Below are positions 51,674 through 60,275 of a DNA stretch of 64,000 nucleotides, in pieces. The notes below the pieces were generated by a model. It made no database searches and was not told where the DNA came from. It saw nothing but the letters and a program-made list of their open reading frames with translations. How positions within the stretch are numbered: position 1 is the first letter of the stretch; each line of letters begins with the position of its first letter. A program made the position numbers and the translations under genes. Source of the stretch: Eubacterium_B sp034180045 (GTDB lineage: Bacteria > Bacillota > Clostridia > Peptostreptococcales > Anaerovoracaceae); assembly GCA_034180045.1 (NCBI GenBank), contig JAXFOY010000020.1, positions 7,533 through 71,532 of the forward strand, read 5' to 3'.

Positions 51674-53209
51674 ATGGCTTACGATTATTCAAAACTGCAA
51701 AATGGAAGCGATATACGAGGTATAGCCATGGACACCGTTTTGGGTGAAGCTGTAAATCTTGACTCAGAAGCGATTTCTCGTCTCTCAAAAGGCTTTCTAT
51801 ACCTTCTTTCACATAATAACGATAAATCGCCGACGGACATTTGTATAGCCGTAGGTCGCGATTCCAGGCTGTCAGGCGCGGACTTTTCAAATTGCATAGC
51901 TGAGGCATTGATTCCATATGGTGTAAGGGTTTTGGATGCAGGGCTTGCCTCAACACCCGCTATGTTTATGTCTACCGTCTTCGAAGAATTTCGATGCGAC
52001 GGAGCTATAATGGTCACCGCAAGCCATATGCCTTCAAACCGCAACGGTATGAAGTTTTTTGACGTTAACGGCGGACTTGATAAAGGCGACATTACCGATA
52101 TCATCACTTTTGCAGAATCCAATTCCATACTTTCAAACTTGCTTCCTGCTGAGGAAAAAGTTCTTGAGCACATAGATTTGATGGATGTTTATAGCAAACA
52201 TCTTCGCACTTTAATCGTATCGGGCATAAATGCCGGTGAAAAACCTCTTAGCGGACTTTCAATTACCGTTGATGCCGGAAATGGCGCCGGAGGGTTTTAT
52301 GCAGAGAAAGTCTTAGCTCCACTGGGCGCAGATGTAAGCAGTTCTCAATTTCTCGAGCCGGATGGAAATTTTCCGAATCACATACCGAACCCGGAAGATA
52401 AGGATGCGATAGAATCTATTTGTGCTGCTGTAAAAAAAGCGAAGACAGATTTGGGAATAATTTTCGATACCGATGTTGACAGAGCCTCTGCGGTTGATGA
52501 AAACGGCAAAGAAATAAACAAAAATGCTATCGTTGCTCTGGCTGCCGCACTCATCGCAGAATCAAACCCCGGAACTACTGTAGTTACAGACAGCGTGACA
52601 TCCCAGGCTCTAAGCGATTTTTTAGAGGGCAAACTCGGACTGAAACACCTCCGCTTTAAGCGCGGATACCGCAATGTAATAAATAAAGCTATAAGCCTAA
52701 ACGAAAATGGAATAGACAGCGCGCTGGCAATCGAAACCTCGGGTCATGCCGCATATAAAGAAAACTTTTTCCTCGACGACGGCGCTTATCTTGCGACCAA
52801 AATAGTGATTGAGGCCGCAAAATGCAAGCAGGCGGGGAAAGGCATTTCATCGTTAATAAACGATTTAGCTGAAGCCGTTGAAAAGACTGAGCTTAGACTC
52901 CCTATCAATGGCGAAAATTTTTCCGATTTGGCTGATCAAATCATAGACGGACTTCGCGAATCAATTTCTGCCGGAGAAGTTGAGGAATGCGCACTTGAAG
53001 AACCAAATTACGAGGGAGTGCGAATAAACTTTAACCGGGCGGATATAAAAGGCTGGATGCTTCTTCGCAAATCCTTACACGACCCTATTATGCCGCTAAA
53101 CTTCGAAAGTGATGTTGCTTCCGGTTGCAAAAAGATAGCGCAGATATTAGTAACTCTTCTATCAAAGTATGACGCCCTTGACATAAAAAAATTGCAAAGT
53201 ATGCTTTAG
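51674..53209 (+). CDS. Phosphohexomutase (phosphomannomutase/phosphoglucomutase family)
   Basis: A 511-residue alpha-D-phosphohexomutase. The active-site serine loop is VTASHMPSNRNGMKFF (unusually HMPS where most have HNP/HLP). GRDSRLSGADF is the N-terminal loop, the metal-binding loop is IIFDTDVDRAS, the sugar-recognition motif is ETSGHAAYKENFFLDDGAY, and the C-terminal phosphate-binding domain ends around VASGCKKI. It interconverts hexose-1- and hexose-6-phosphates; glucose versus mannose cannot be decided. An AAGGAG ribosome site lies close before the ATG. It is the last gene of the rightward unit before a shared terminator. Confidence 0.88.
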   Translation: MAYDYSKLQNGSDIRGIAMDTVLGEAVNLDSEAISRLSKGFLYLLSHNNDKSPTDICIAVGRDSRLSGADFSNCIAEALIPYGVRVLDAGLASTPAMFMSTVFEEFRCDGAIMVTASHMPSNRNGMKFFDVNGGLDKGDITDIITFAESNSILSNLLPAEEKVLEHIDLMDVYSKHLRTLIVSGINAGEKPLSGLSITVDAGNGAGGFYAEKVLAPLGADVSSSQFLEPDGNFPNHIPNPEDKDAIESICAAVKKAKTDLGIIFDTDVDRASAVDENGKEINKNAIVALAAALIAESNPGTTVVTDSVTSQALSDFLEGKLGLKHLRFKRGYRNVINKAISLNENGIDSALAIETSGHAAYKENFFLDDGAYLATKIVIEAAKCKQAGKGISSLINDLAEAVEKTELRLPINGENFSDLADQIIDGLRESISAGEVEECALEEPNYEGVRINFNRADIKGWMLLRKSLHDPIMPLNFESDVASGCKKIAQILVTLLSKYDALDIKKLQSML

Positions 53210-53241
53210 TTTGAACTCTGATATTTTCATTAAATCAAATA

Positions 53242-53288
53242 AAAGCAGGATGCCTGTGAGCAAATATGCTCTAAGCTCCTGCTTTTTA
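53242..53288. terminator. Bidirectional terminator between the phosphohexomutase and ClC genes
   Basis: AAAGCAGGA pairs with TCCTGCTTT, with an inner GAGCA/TGCTC hairpin. T-rich stretches follow in both directions. Confidence 0.88.
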
Positions 53289-53304
53289 TATAGCCTTGAT
53301 ATTC

Positions 53305-54690
53305 CTATTTCCTTCGCTTTATATTCTTTTTGCGTTTTGCGATTCCTACCATCTTTCTATATGTTCTCTTGCTTTTTTGGCTGACAAGCCTGCTGATAGC
53401 CTCAGGTTCATGTCTTTTAACCATATGATTTCTATTTGTTCTAATCTCAATTTGTCTTGACTGAAGCTTTGAATATAAGATTTTTTGGCTTGAGTAAAGT
53501 CCGTTATATCCTGAACAGAGATACCCTACAAAGCTTGCCAGGGCGAACATCTGAATACCTCCACCGCCAAAGCATTCAATAGCCAGGCACACCGGAGCAA
53601 GCATGGTATTCGTCGCTCCGCCAAATAACGCAACCATACAGAGAGCGGCTCCGAACGAAGACGGGATTCCGAGAAGAGGCGCTATGACACATCCGAAACT
53701 TGTTCCGATGAACAGCGTAGGAACAATTTCTCCTCCCTTAAATCCTGCACCCAAAGTCAATGCGGTGAATAGAATTTTAAGCAGAAATGCAAAATATCCT
53801 TCATTTCCGCCTGACAGAGCTAAGGCTATAGTTTCGCTTCCTGCCCCATTATATGTATCCTTACCGACCAAGAGACTTAGCAAAATGATTATTAAGCCGC
53901 CGGATATAATTTTGAAATATGAATTAGAAAAAATCTCATCGTAAAGCGAGTGAATAAATCTGTAACTATTACACATAAGCGTGGAAACCAACCCGCAAAG
54001 CGCTGCCAGAATCAGAATCTTCAACATCAAATATGGTGTTGTTGTAGGTATGGTAATATGAAAACCGAACGAAACCACGCCCAGATTTCCTGCCACCCAA
54101 TTAGCTGTATACGATGACAAAAAACACGGGAATACTGCCATTTGGTAAAGATGCCCCACTTTGATAAACATCACAACGAATACAGTCGCCGTAAGAGGAG
54201 TTCCGAATATCGCTGCGAAAAACGCAGCCATACCTGCCATTGTAGCAATACGCAAATCTTCCGAATGCAGATTCACTCTTCTTCCTATATAATTTCCTAT
54301 ACCTCCGCCAAGCTGCAATGCTGCTCCCTCTTTACCCGCCGAGCCGCCAAATAGATGAGTCAACATGGTCGCTGCAAAAATTGCGGGAACAAGCCTAATC
54401 TTGATGGGTGCGCTTTCGTGTACAGAATCTATAATATCATCAGTACCCTTTCCTTCAAGACCGAGTTTCTTATACATATATACGATTGCAATGCCGGCTA
54501 AGGGAAGCAAAAAGAGCAGCCATTGATGTTCTTTACGAAAACTTGTCGCATAAAGCACACCGTTATAAAACAATGCCCCAACAATTCCGCAGACTGCTCC
54601 GATTATTATCGACAGCAAGCTCCATCTTATAATAAGCCTTACATACCGCCTTACATATTCAGTCTGTGTGTATCGTTGTTCTTGTTTCAA
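53305..54690 (-). CDS. ClC-family chloride channel/antiporter
   Basis: A 461-residue membrane protein. ClC landmarks are SAGKEGAALQLGGGIGN, with the gating glutamate of the GxEGP motif (here GKEGA), and FKGGEIVPTLFIGTSFG for the later GxFxP motif (GGEIVP). The first motif, usually GSGIPE, is weak here (GKGTDDII), so the selectivity filter differs from E. coli ClcA and could favour another anion. No CBS domains follow; the tail is highly basic (KRKKNIKRRK). It ends a leftward operon with DUF1934, a small membrane protein and DUF1846. Confidence 0.82.
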   Translation of the reverse strand: MKQEQRYTQTEYVRRYVRLIIRWSLLSIIIGAVCGIVGALFYNGVLYATSFRKEHQWLLFLLPLAGIAIVYMYKKLGLEGKGTDDIIDSVHESAPIKIRLVPAIFAATMLTHLFGGSAGKEGAALQLGGGIGNYIGRRVNLHSEDLRIATMAGMAAFFAAIFGTPLTATVFVVMFIKVGHLYQMAVFPCFLSSYTANWVAGNLGVVSFGFHITIPTTTPYLMLKILILAALCGLVSTLMCNSYRFIHSLYDEIFSNSYFKIISGGLIIILLSLLVGKDTYNGAGSETIALALSGGNEGYFAFLLKILFTALTLGAGFKGGEIVPTLFIGTSFGCVIAPLLGIPSSFGAALCMVALFGGATNTMLAPVCLAIECFGGGGIQMFALASFVGYLCSGYNGLYSSQKILYSKLQSRQIEIRTNRNHMVKRHEPEAISRLVSQKSKRTYRKMVGIAKRKKNIKRRK

Positions 54691-54708
54691 GACTACTCCT
54701 TAAATTAT

Positions 54709-56223
54709 TTAGTTACTATATAAATTTGTTGTTACATACTCCGGATCACAAGTTACATCTATCCCAAGTGCGGACAAAGTTTGTTCATCTCTATCCGATA
54801 GAATTGCTGTGCAGTGGGCTCTACAGCCGTGAAGCATCGGAAGCTTGCTCGCGGCGAGCTGCGCTTTAGGATCTGATGCTCCGGAAATCGTCAATGCCAT
54901 CAAAATTTCTTCACAGTTCAGACTGCTTCTATCATATCCCAGTATATCCGTCTTCAGCTTCTGAGATGTTTCAAGAACCTGGGGTTCTATTAAAAGCAAA
55001 TCATCTTCCATGTGTGCAAGATATTTGATTGCATTCAGCACTACTGCGGCTGCCGCTACCATGCGCCTTGAACTGCGTCCTGTAATCAGTTTTCCGTCCG
55101 GCATTTCTATCGCCATAACAACTGCATTTACATATTTTTCACAAAGTTCCCTTTTGTACTCCGCATAGTCCCTTGCCTTTTGTACTACTATCCTGTCGCT
55201 TACATCCTTGCCGACTTCCTTCATCAAAAGCTCTGCTCTGTCAAGCGCATCGCTGTCAATTTTTCCTTTCTTGAAATCAACCGCAGAAATCAGAAAACGC
55301 CTGATAATCTCTTGACATGAAGCATCTTGGCAGGCTTCATCATCTGTTATGCAAAACCCTACTCTATTAACGCCCATATCCGTAGGTGATTTGTATTCCG
55401 AATCTTCTCCGGTTATCTTCTCTATAATTCGCTTTACAACAGGAAATACTTCTATATCTCTATTGTAATTAATCGCCCTTTCTCCGTAAGCATCAAGATG
55501 GAACGAGTCAATCATATTCACATCTTTTAGGTCTATCGTCGCCGATTCATATGCGAGGTTGACCGGATGCTTAAGAGGCAGATTCCAGACAGGAAAGGTT
55601 TCAAATTTTGCATATCTTACTTTGTGACCTCTCATATAATCATGGTAAAGCTGCGATAAACATGTTGCAAGCTTTCCGGAACCGCCGCCCGGACCTGTTA
55701 CAACTACAAGAGGCTTTGTGACCTCTATATACGGATTCGCACCGTATCCTTCTTCACTCACTATAGTTTCTACATCTGTAGGATATCCCTTTGTAAAGTA
55801 ATGTTTATAGGTTTTTATCCCGCGCCTCTCCAGCTTTTTGATAAACATATTTACCGCCGGAGCATCCTCATATCTTGTTACAACAACGCTGTTTATATTC
55901 AAATCATACTTTCTGAATGTATCGATAAGTCTAAGAACCTCAAGGTCGTATGTTATTCCGAAATCATGTCTTGTCTTACTGGTGGTTATATCCCCTGAAT
56001 AGATGCAAATAATAACCTCCGCTGAATCTTTCATTTTCTGAAGCAGTTTTATCTTTGCATTTTCATCAAAGCCCGGCAAAACTCTCATCGCATGCTTATC
56101 GTGAACCAGCTTCCCCCCAAATTCCAAATAGAGTCGTTCCCCCTCTTTTTCATTAATTCTTTGCAGAATATAATGAGATTGTTCTTCTAAATACTTTTCC
56201 GAGTCAAATCCTTGCTTATACAT
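54709..56223 (-). CDS. DUF1846 (UPF0371) family protein
   Basis: A 504-residue soluble protein. The N-terminal GFDSEKYLEEQSHYILQRI, the phosphate-loop-like VVTGPGGGSGKLATCLSQLYHD near residue 178, and the C-terminal DPKAQLAASKLPMLHGCRAHCTAILSDRDE are typical of DUF1846. The family is widespread in Bacillota and its function is not established; the loop suggests nucleotide or phosphate binding. GAGGAG precedes the ATG. It sits between a 31-residue membrane-protein gene and the ClC gene, with short gaps. Confidence 0.88.
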   Translation of the reverse strand: MYKQGFDSEKYLEEQSHYILQRINEKEGERLYLEFGGKLVHDKHAMRVLPGFDENAKIKLLQKMKDSAEVIICIYSGDITTSKTRHDFGITYDLEVLRLIDTFRKYDLNINSVVVTRYEDAPAVNMFIKKLERRGIKTYKHYFTKGYPTDVETIVSEEGYGANPYIEVTKPLVVVTGPGGGSGKLATCLSQLYHDYMRGHKVRYAKFETFPVWNLPLKHPVNLAYESATIDLKDVNMIDSFHLDAYGERAINYNRDIEVFPVVKRIIEKITGEDSEYKSPTDMGVNRVGFCITDDEACQDASCQEIIRRFLISAVDFKKGKIDSDALDRAELLMKEVGKDVSDRIVVQKARDYAEYKRELCEKYVNAVVMAIEMPDGKLITGRSSRRMVAAAAVVLNAIKYLAHMEDDLLLIEPQVLETSQKLKTDILGYDRSSLNCEEILMALTISGASDPKAQLAASKLPMLHGCRAHCTAILSDRDEQTLSALGIDVTCDPEYVTTNLYSN

Positions 56224-56245
56224 ATTTACTCCTCACACCTAAAAA

Positions 56246-56341
56246 TTACAATTGCAACGAAAGAAATATCGTAGACGCAACCATGCTAAAAATTATTATT
56301 CCTACAATTATTCTCGATATCCATCTATGTTTCTTATCCAT
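56246..56341 (-). CDS. 31-residue single-helix membrane protein
   Basis: A basic cytoplasmic start (MDKKHRWISR) is followed by one hydrophobic helix (IIVGIIIFSMVASTIFLSLQL) to the stop. TAGG lies seven bases before this ATG, overlapping the end of the DUF1934 gene. A second ATG two codons earlier is too close to any ribosome site. It fills the gap between DUF1934 and DUF1846 and is probably a small operon member. It resembles the tiny DUF4044-type membrane proteins, but the match is by eye only. Confidence 0.55.
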   Translation of the reverse strand: MDKKHRWISRIIVGIIIFSMVASTIFLSLQL

Positions 56342-56349
56342 ACTCATAC

Positions 56350-56781
56350 CTACTGCATAATCTCTATCGCAAGCTCATTACGGCCTTCAATCATACCTTT
56401 TAAGCTAACATCATATTCCAGTGTTATCTTTCCAAAACCTTCCGGAGACAGCTCTCTTTTAATACTGTTTGTCAAAACCTCGAGAAACATTGTTCCATAT
56501 GGTGTATTATAACTGCTTTTGAAGCGCTTTCCCGCTTCAAACTCAAGAGTCGCTCCGTAATCGTTTGCGGTTCCCCCGATTCTCTTCATTCTAAGGCTTT
56601 TATCTGTAAGTTTCAGGCTCGTTTTACAACCCGGAAATCCTGAAAATTCACTTTCGTCGTAAATAAAGTATTTTGCATCACCCTTATCAAACATCTTGCC
56701 GTCGCTTATGAATTCAAGTTCCTCTTCTACAGTATCACCAACAAATCTTTTGCCGGTTATCTTTATCGTGATATCTCTCAT
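56350..56781 (-). CDS. DUF1934 (YwiB-like) domain protein
   Basis: A 143-residue protein made mostly of beta strands: EEELEFISDGKMFDKGDAKYFIYDESE, SLKLTDKSLRMKRIG, TPYGTMFLEVLTNSI, and the C-terminal ITLEYDVSLKGMIEGRNELAIEI. This matches the DUF1934/YwiB calycin-like beta-barrel family; the function is unknown. In many Bacillota the family gene lies near argS or rpoE, but here it heads a unit with the small membrane protein, DUF1846 and ClC. An AAAGGAT ribosome site lies before the ATG. Confidence 0.85.
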   Translation of the reverse strand: MRDITIKITGKRFVGDTVEEELEFISDGKMFDKGDAKYFIYDESEFSGFPGCKTSLKLTDKSLRMKRIGGTANDYGATLEFEAGKRFKSSYNTPYGTMFLEVLTNSIKRELSPEGFGKITLEYDVSLKGMIEGRNELAIEIMQ

Positions 56782-56820
56782 ATCCTTATAATCCTTTCAC
56801 AAACTCAATTTAATATTTTA

Positions 56821-56843
56821 CCACAAAAAAATATTTTTTGTGG
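56821..56843. repeat. 23-bp perfect palindrome upstream of DUF1934 and htrA
   Basis: CCACAAAAAA and TTTTTTGTGG flank ATA. It lies in the 248-base divergent gap, about 40 bases from the DUF1934 start. It may be an operator, or a hairpin with built-in T run acting as a terminator. A second AT-rich partial repeat follows. Nearer htrA, TATAAT (56982-56987) is a possible -10; nothing else stands out. Confidence 0.45.
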
Positions 56844-57029
56844 CTTACATCAAAAATATATTTTTTAATCTGCTTTTGTATCTCCTCCATATCATCTGTC
56901 CAACAAGTACATACAAATATATACTTCCAAATAATTGCATAGGATTAACCCTTTTATCACAGAAAAACCATATAAAATCAATATAATCGGTGTATAAATA
57001 AAATATATTCTAATGAAAGAGGTGTATTT

Positions 57030-58424
57030 ATGGACTTTAATAATGAATTCAAACCGCCATTCGGCGATAACAATAATATCGACCCGCCAAAGGCAACTTC
57101 CCAAGACGCAGAAAACTTAAGCAAAATCGAAAGCGGGTCATCACCTGAGCCGATGAGTGCCTCAGATTCTCAAAGTATGAAGAAGCAAATAAATCCTTTA
57201 GAACGGGAACAGGAAGTCAATACAACAAGAGTATTTGATAACTACTCATACGATATTTCCGGGCTGAAAGATTTTAGCAAAAATAAAAATTATAGAAACG
57301 GGAACACCACAAGCTCGGACTCCAAAACCCGTTCCAAATATATAACAAAGAAAGCATTTATCGCTTGTATGCTTTGCGGAATGCTCGCTACATCCGGACT
57401 GACCATCGGCGGTCTTGCTCTGGCAGACAACTATACGAATGTATTTTCAAATTCAAATAATAAGGTGTCCGCAACGAATTACACTCTGACTAAATCAACA
57501 GGTGCAAGCAAGTCAGTTAAAGAGATAGTTTCTATGAACGAAAATGCCGTCGTAGAAATTCAAACTGAAAAGGTAAATAATGACTCGTGGATTAAAAATT
57601 ATGTAACTCAAGGTGCCGGTTCCGGTGTAATCATAGACAGCGACGGATATATCATAACCTGTCACCATGTAATTAACGGAGCATCCAACATTACTGTAAG
57701 ATTAAAGGACGGCTCCACTAAAAAAGCCACCGTCATAGGCTCAGACAGCGATACGGATATTGCAGTTCTTAAAATTGACGGCTCCGGATATACGGCTGTA
57801 AAATACGGCGACACCGCTTCACTATCAGTCGGAGATCCTGCAATCGCTATAGGAAACCCTCTTGGTGAATTAGGAGGAAGTGTTTCGTCCGGAATTATCA
57901 GTGCTCTTGACAGACAGTTGCAGGTCGAGGGCAAGCCTATGACGCTTCTCCAAACCGATACATCTATCAATCCGGGAAATTCAGGAGGAGGTCTTTTTGA
58001 CAGTCAAGGAAACTTAATCGGCATAGTTGTAGCTAAGACATCCGGCTCAAATATAGAGGGAATTGGATTTGCAATTCCGATAAATACTGCATCAAAGATA
58101 GCAAAAGATCTTATCGAAAACGGTAAGGTTAGCGGAAGAGCCGTTATCGGTGTCAATATCGTTGATTTGACAAGCGCGGAAAACGCCCAGAAGTACGGTG
58201 TCAGAAGCACCGGAATCTACATATCAGAGATACTCTCAGATAAAGCTAAAGAAGCAGGACTTCAGCCTGGAGATATGATATATTATTTTGATAAAACAAA
58301 GATAAAGTCCGCCGCTGATCTTAGAAACGAGCTGAACAAGCATAAACCGGGTGATAAGGTTAAGGTGACGGTAATTCGGAATGATGAAACTGTAGACATT
58401 ACTGTTACTTTATCTGAAGCCTGA
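57030..58424 (+). CDS. htrA: HtrA/DegP-type membrane serine protease
   Basis: A quality-control protease acting outside the membrane. A long, hydrophilic cytoplasmic N-terminus of about 105 residues is followed by one helix (FIACMLCGMLATSGLTIGGLAL, about 108-130), the trypsin-like domain and one PDZ domain (about residues 370-460). The catalytic triad is His213 (CHHVI), Asp243 (DTDIAVL) and Ser318 (GNSGGG). The PDZ segment has LQPGDMIYYFDKTKI and ADLRNELNKHKPGD. AAAGAGGTG precedes the ATG. No CssRS-like regulator is adjacent. It ends at a pair of strong terminators. Confidence 0.93.
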   Translation: MDFNNEFKPPFGDNNNIDPPKATSQDAENLSKIESGSSPEPMSASDSQSMKKQINPLEREQEVNTTRVFDNYSYDISGLKDFSKNKNYRNGNTTSSDSKTRSKYITKKAFIACMLCGMLATSGLTIGGLALADNYTNVFSNSNNKVSATNYTLTKSTGASKSVKEIVSMNENAVVEIQTEKVNNDSWIKNYVTQGAGSGVIIDSDGYIITCHHVINGASNITVRLKDGSTKKATVIGSDSDTDIAVLKIDGSGYTAVKYGDTASLSVGDPAIAIGNPLGELGGSVSSGIISALDRQLQVEGKPMTLLQTDTSINPGNSGGGLFDSQGNLIGIVVAKTSGSNIEGIGFAIPINTASKIAKDLIENGKVSGRAVIGVNIVDLTSAENAQKYGVRSTGIYISEILSDKAKEAGLQPGDMIYYFDKTKIKSAADLRNELNKHKPGDKVKVTVIRNDETVDITVTLSEA

Positions 58425-58447
58425 TAGTCGCCGGAAATTAAATAAAT

Positions 58448-58476
58448 AATAACCCCGCGCAAAACGCGGGGTTATT
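58448..58476 (+). terminator. First terminator after htrA
   Basis: AATAACCCCGCG pairs perfectly with CGCGGGGTTATT over a five-base loop. Confidence 0.85.
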
Positions 58477-58480
58477 ATAA

Positions 58481-58517
58481 AACTCCTCGAGAATGCCAAA
58501 ATCTCGAGGAGTTTTTA
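58481..58517. terminator. Second, bidirectional terminator between htrA and gntR
   Basis: AACTCCTCGAGA pairs with TCTCGAGGAGTT across nine bases. T runs follow on both strands, so it also ends the leftward gntR message. Confidence 0.9.
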
Positions 58518-58553
58518 TGTTTATTTGAATCTAATTTGCTGCTTAGTATCTTG

Positions 58554-59243
58554 CTATCTTTGAACCTTAAATCCGCTTTTTGCGCTTTCAATTACAAACA
58601 CTTTTAATGACTCTATATGCTCGGAAACTACTCGGCGAGCCTTTTCGCCATCGCCGCTCTTTAGTGCGGCAATAATCCCTCTATGCTCGCTCGGCATATT
58701 TTCATATCTTGAAAAATCATCATAATATATATATCGGAAGCGGAGCGCCAGCTCCTGCGCCATTGTGCTGAATTTTACCAAGGTCTCATTACCGGTAATA
58801 GAGACTATCTCCTTGTGAAATTCTTCATCACAGGCTATCATCTGTTCTGTGTCGTTTTGCTTAACTGCAAGTTCATATGAATCCGTAATATTCTCCAGCC
58901 TGTTTATTTCCTCAGGTGTAATTTTGTTTGCAGCAAGCTGTGCAGAAAAGCCTTCAAGCTCTTCTCTGACATCCAGCAAATCCACCATATCCTCCATAGA
59001 AATCTCAGATGCGTATGCGCCGTGTCTTGGCTGAATGGTAACAAGACCTTCCTTTTCCAGCTTACGAATAGCTTCTCTGATAGGAGTACGACTGACACCC
59101 ATTTGGTTGGACAGTTCAACCTCCATAAGGCGAGTTCCCGGAACGATATTGCCCGTCATGATATTTTTCTTTAATTCTTCATAGACAATCTCTCTCAGAG
59201 GTCTATGATTGCGTACATCCATGTTGACACCTTGTAAGTCCAT
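58554..59243 (-). CDS. GntR-family (FadR/FCD-type) regulator
   Basis: A 229-residue regulator. The winged HTH is in the first 80 residues (REIVYEELKKNIMTGNIVPGTRLMEVELSNQMGVSRTPIREAIRKLEKEGLV). The FCD ligand domain follows, with DLLDVREELEGFSAQLAA and a metal-type pattern CDEEFHKEIVSITGNETL and SEHRGIIAALKSGDGEKA. Such regulators sense organic acids or sugar acids. The ATG six bases after GGAG is preferred over one four codons upstream. It lies 25 bases after ispE on the same strand and is probably co-transcribed; no obvious catabolic target lies near. Confidence 0.85.
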   Translation of the reverse strand: MDLQGVNMDVRNHRPLREIVYEELKKNIMTGNIVPGTRLMEVELSNQMGVSRTPIREAIRKLEKEGLVTIQPRHGAYASEISMEDMVDLLDVREELEGFSAQLAANKITPEEINRLENITDSYELAVKQNDTEQMIACDEEFHKEIVSITGNETLVKFSTMAQELALRFRYIYYDDFSRYENMPSEHRGIIAALKSGDGEKARRVVSEHIESLKVFVIESAKSGFKVQR

Positions 59244-59268
59244 AATCTTCTCCATTCTAAATAAAATA

Positions 59269-60234
59269 CTATAGCATGGTTTTCGTCCAATAGCATATAT
59301 AATCCTTTTCCCTCAGTATCGTCGAAAATTCTTTTGGTGAATTTACATCAAAGAAAACGGCATAAATCGTAGGACCGCTACCGCTCATCAAAACCTTTTC
59401 GGCATTATGACAAAGCTCTGTCATAAGCTGCTTCAGCTTTGCTACTTCAGGATATTCTTTTAAGGTAACTTCCTCAAGAACATTAATCATCTCAGGAAAG
59501 ACATCCTCGCGCCGCCTCCTTTTTAGGGCACGGCAAAGCGCGTCATTATCGGGTCTTTCAACAATTTCACAACTGTCAATTGCACTAAAAACGCTGCCTG
59601 TAGAAACCCCCATTTTGGGAGTTGCAACTAAGATTCCGGCTCTTAAGGGTGTTACGATTTGCAAATCCGTGCCGGTTCCCCTTGCTCTTGCACAGGCTCC
59701 GACTTTGGGCGAGCTCACAATCTTATGCGGTAAGTTGTTATTACACTTAGCTTGGGCGATTAAGCAAAACGGAATATCCGAACCCAATACAGCGCCTTTT
59801 TCGCAAAGCTCATCCAGAGATAAATCCAAATCCCAAAGCGCATTTATCGCATGCATTACAGCTGCCGCATTACTGCTGCCACCCGCCATACCTGCCGCCA
59901 CCGGGATTCTCTTAAATAGAGAGATTTCCAGGCTGCCCTTAGTTTCAATGCGGTTTCCGTATTCTTCTATCATGAGAGTTGCCGCTCTCCAAGCAAGGTT
60001 GTACTTATTGTTTGGAAGAAATCTGCGATTGCTGCTGAGCGAAATCGAAAAGCCGCCCATTGACTCCGTCCCGTCTCTTTTATGAGAGTCCGAATATTTC
60101 ACATTCACATCGTCGTGAAGCGCAATTTGTTGCATCACCATATCAACCGGGTGCATTCCGCTAGGCATTATATTTCCGACATCAATAGAAAGATTTATCT
60201 TTGCATATGAGAAAACTCGAATAGATTTTTCCAT
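59269..60234 (-). CDS. ispE: 4-diphosphocytidyl-2-C-methyl-D-erythritol kinase
   Basis: A GHMP kinase of the MEP isoprenoid pathway. The N-terminal YAKINLSIDVG, the ATP loop PVAAGMAGGSSNAAAVM near residue 112, and the C-terminal MSGSGPTIYAVF fit IspE. At 321 residues it is a little long: most members are about 280-300, with the extra part before the C-terminal motif. It lies between the Ig-like membrane-protein gene and gntR. It indicates that this organism makes isoprenoids by the MEP route. Confidence 0.9.
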   Translation of the reverse strand: MEKSIRVFSYAKINLSIDVGNIMPSGMHPVDMVMQQIALHDDVNVKYSDSHKRDGTESMGGFSISLSSNRRFLPNNKYNLAWRAATLMIEEYGNRIETKGSLEISLFKRIPVAAGMAGGSSNAAAVMHAINALWDLDLSLDELCEKGAVLGSDIPFCLIAQAKCNNNLPHKIVSSPKVGACARARGTGTDLQIVTPLRAGILVATPKMGVSTGSVFSAIDSCEIVERPDNDALCRALKRRRREDVFPEMINVLEEVTLKEYPEVAKLKQLMTELCHNAEKVLMSGSGPTIYAVFFDVNSPKEFSTILREKDYICYWTKTML

Positions 60235-60275
60235 ATCTCGCCTCCCAAATAAAAATTGCCCCAGAAGTTAAAAAG

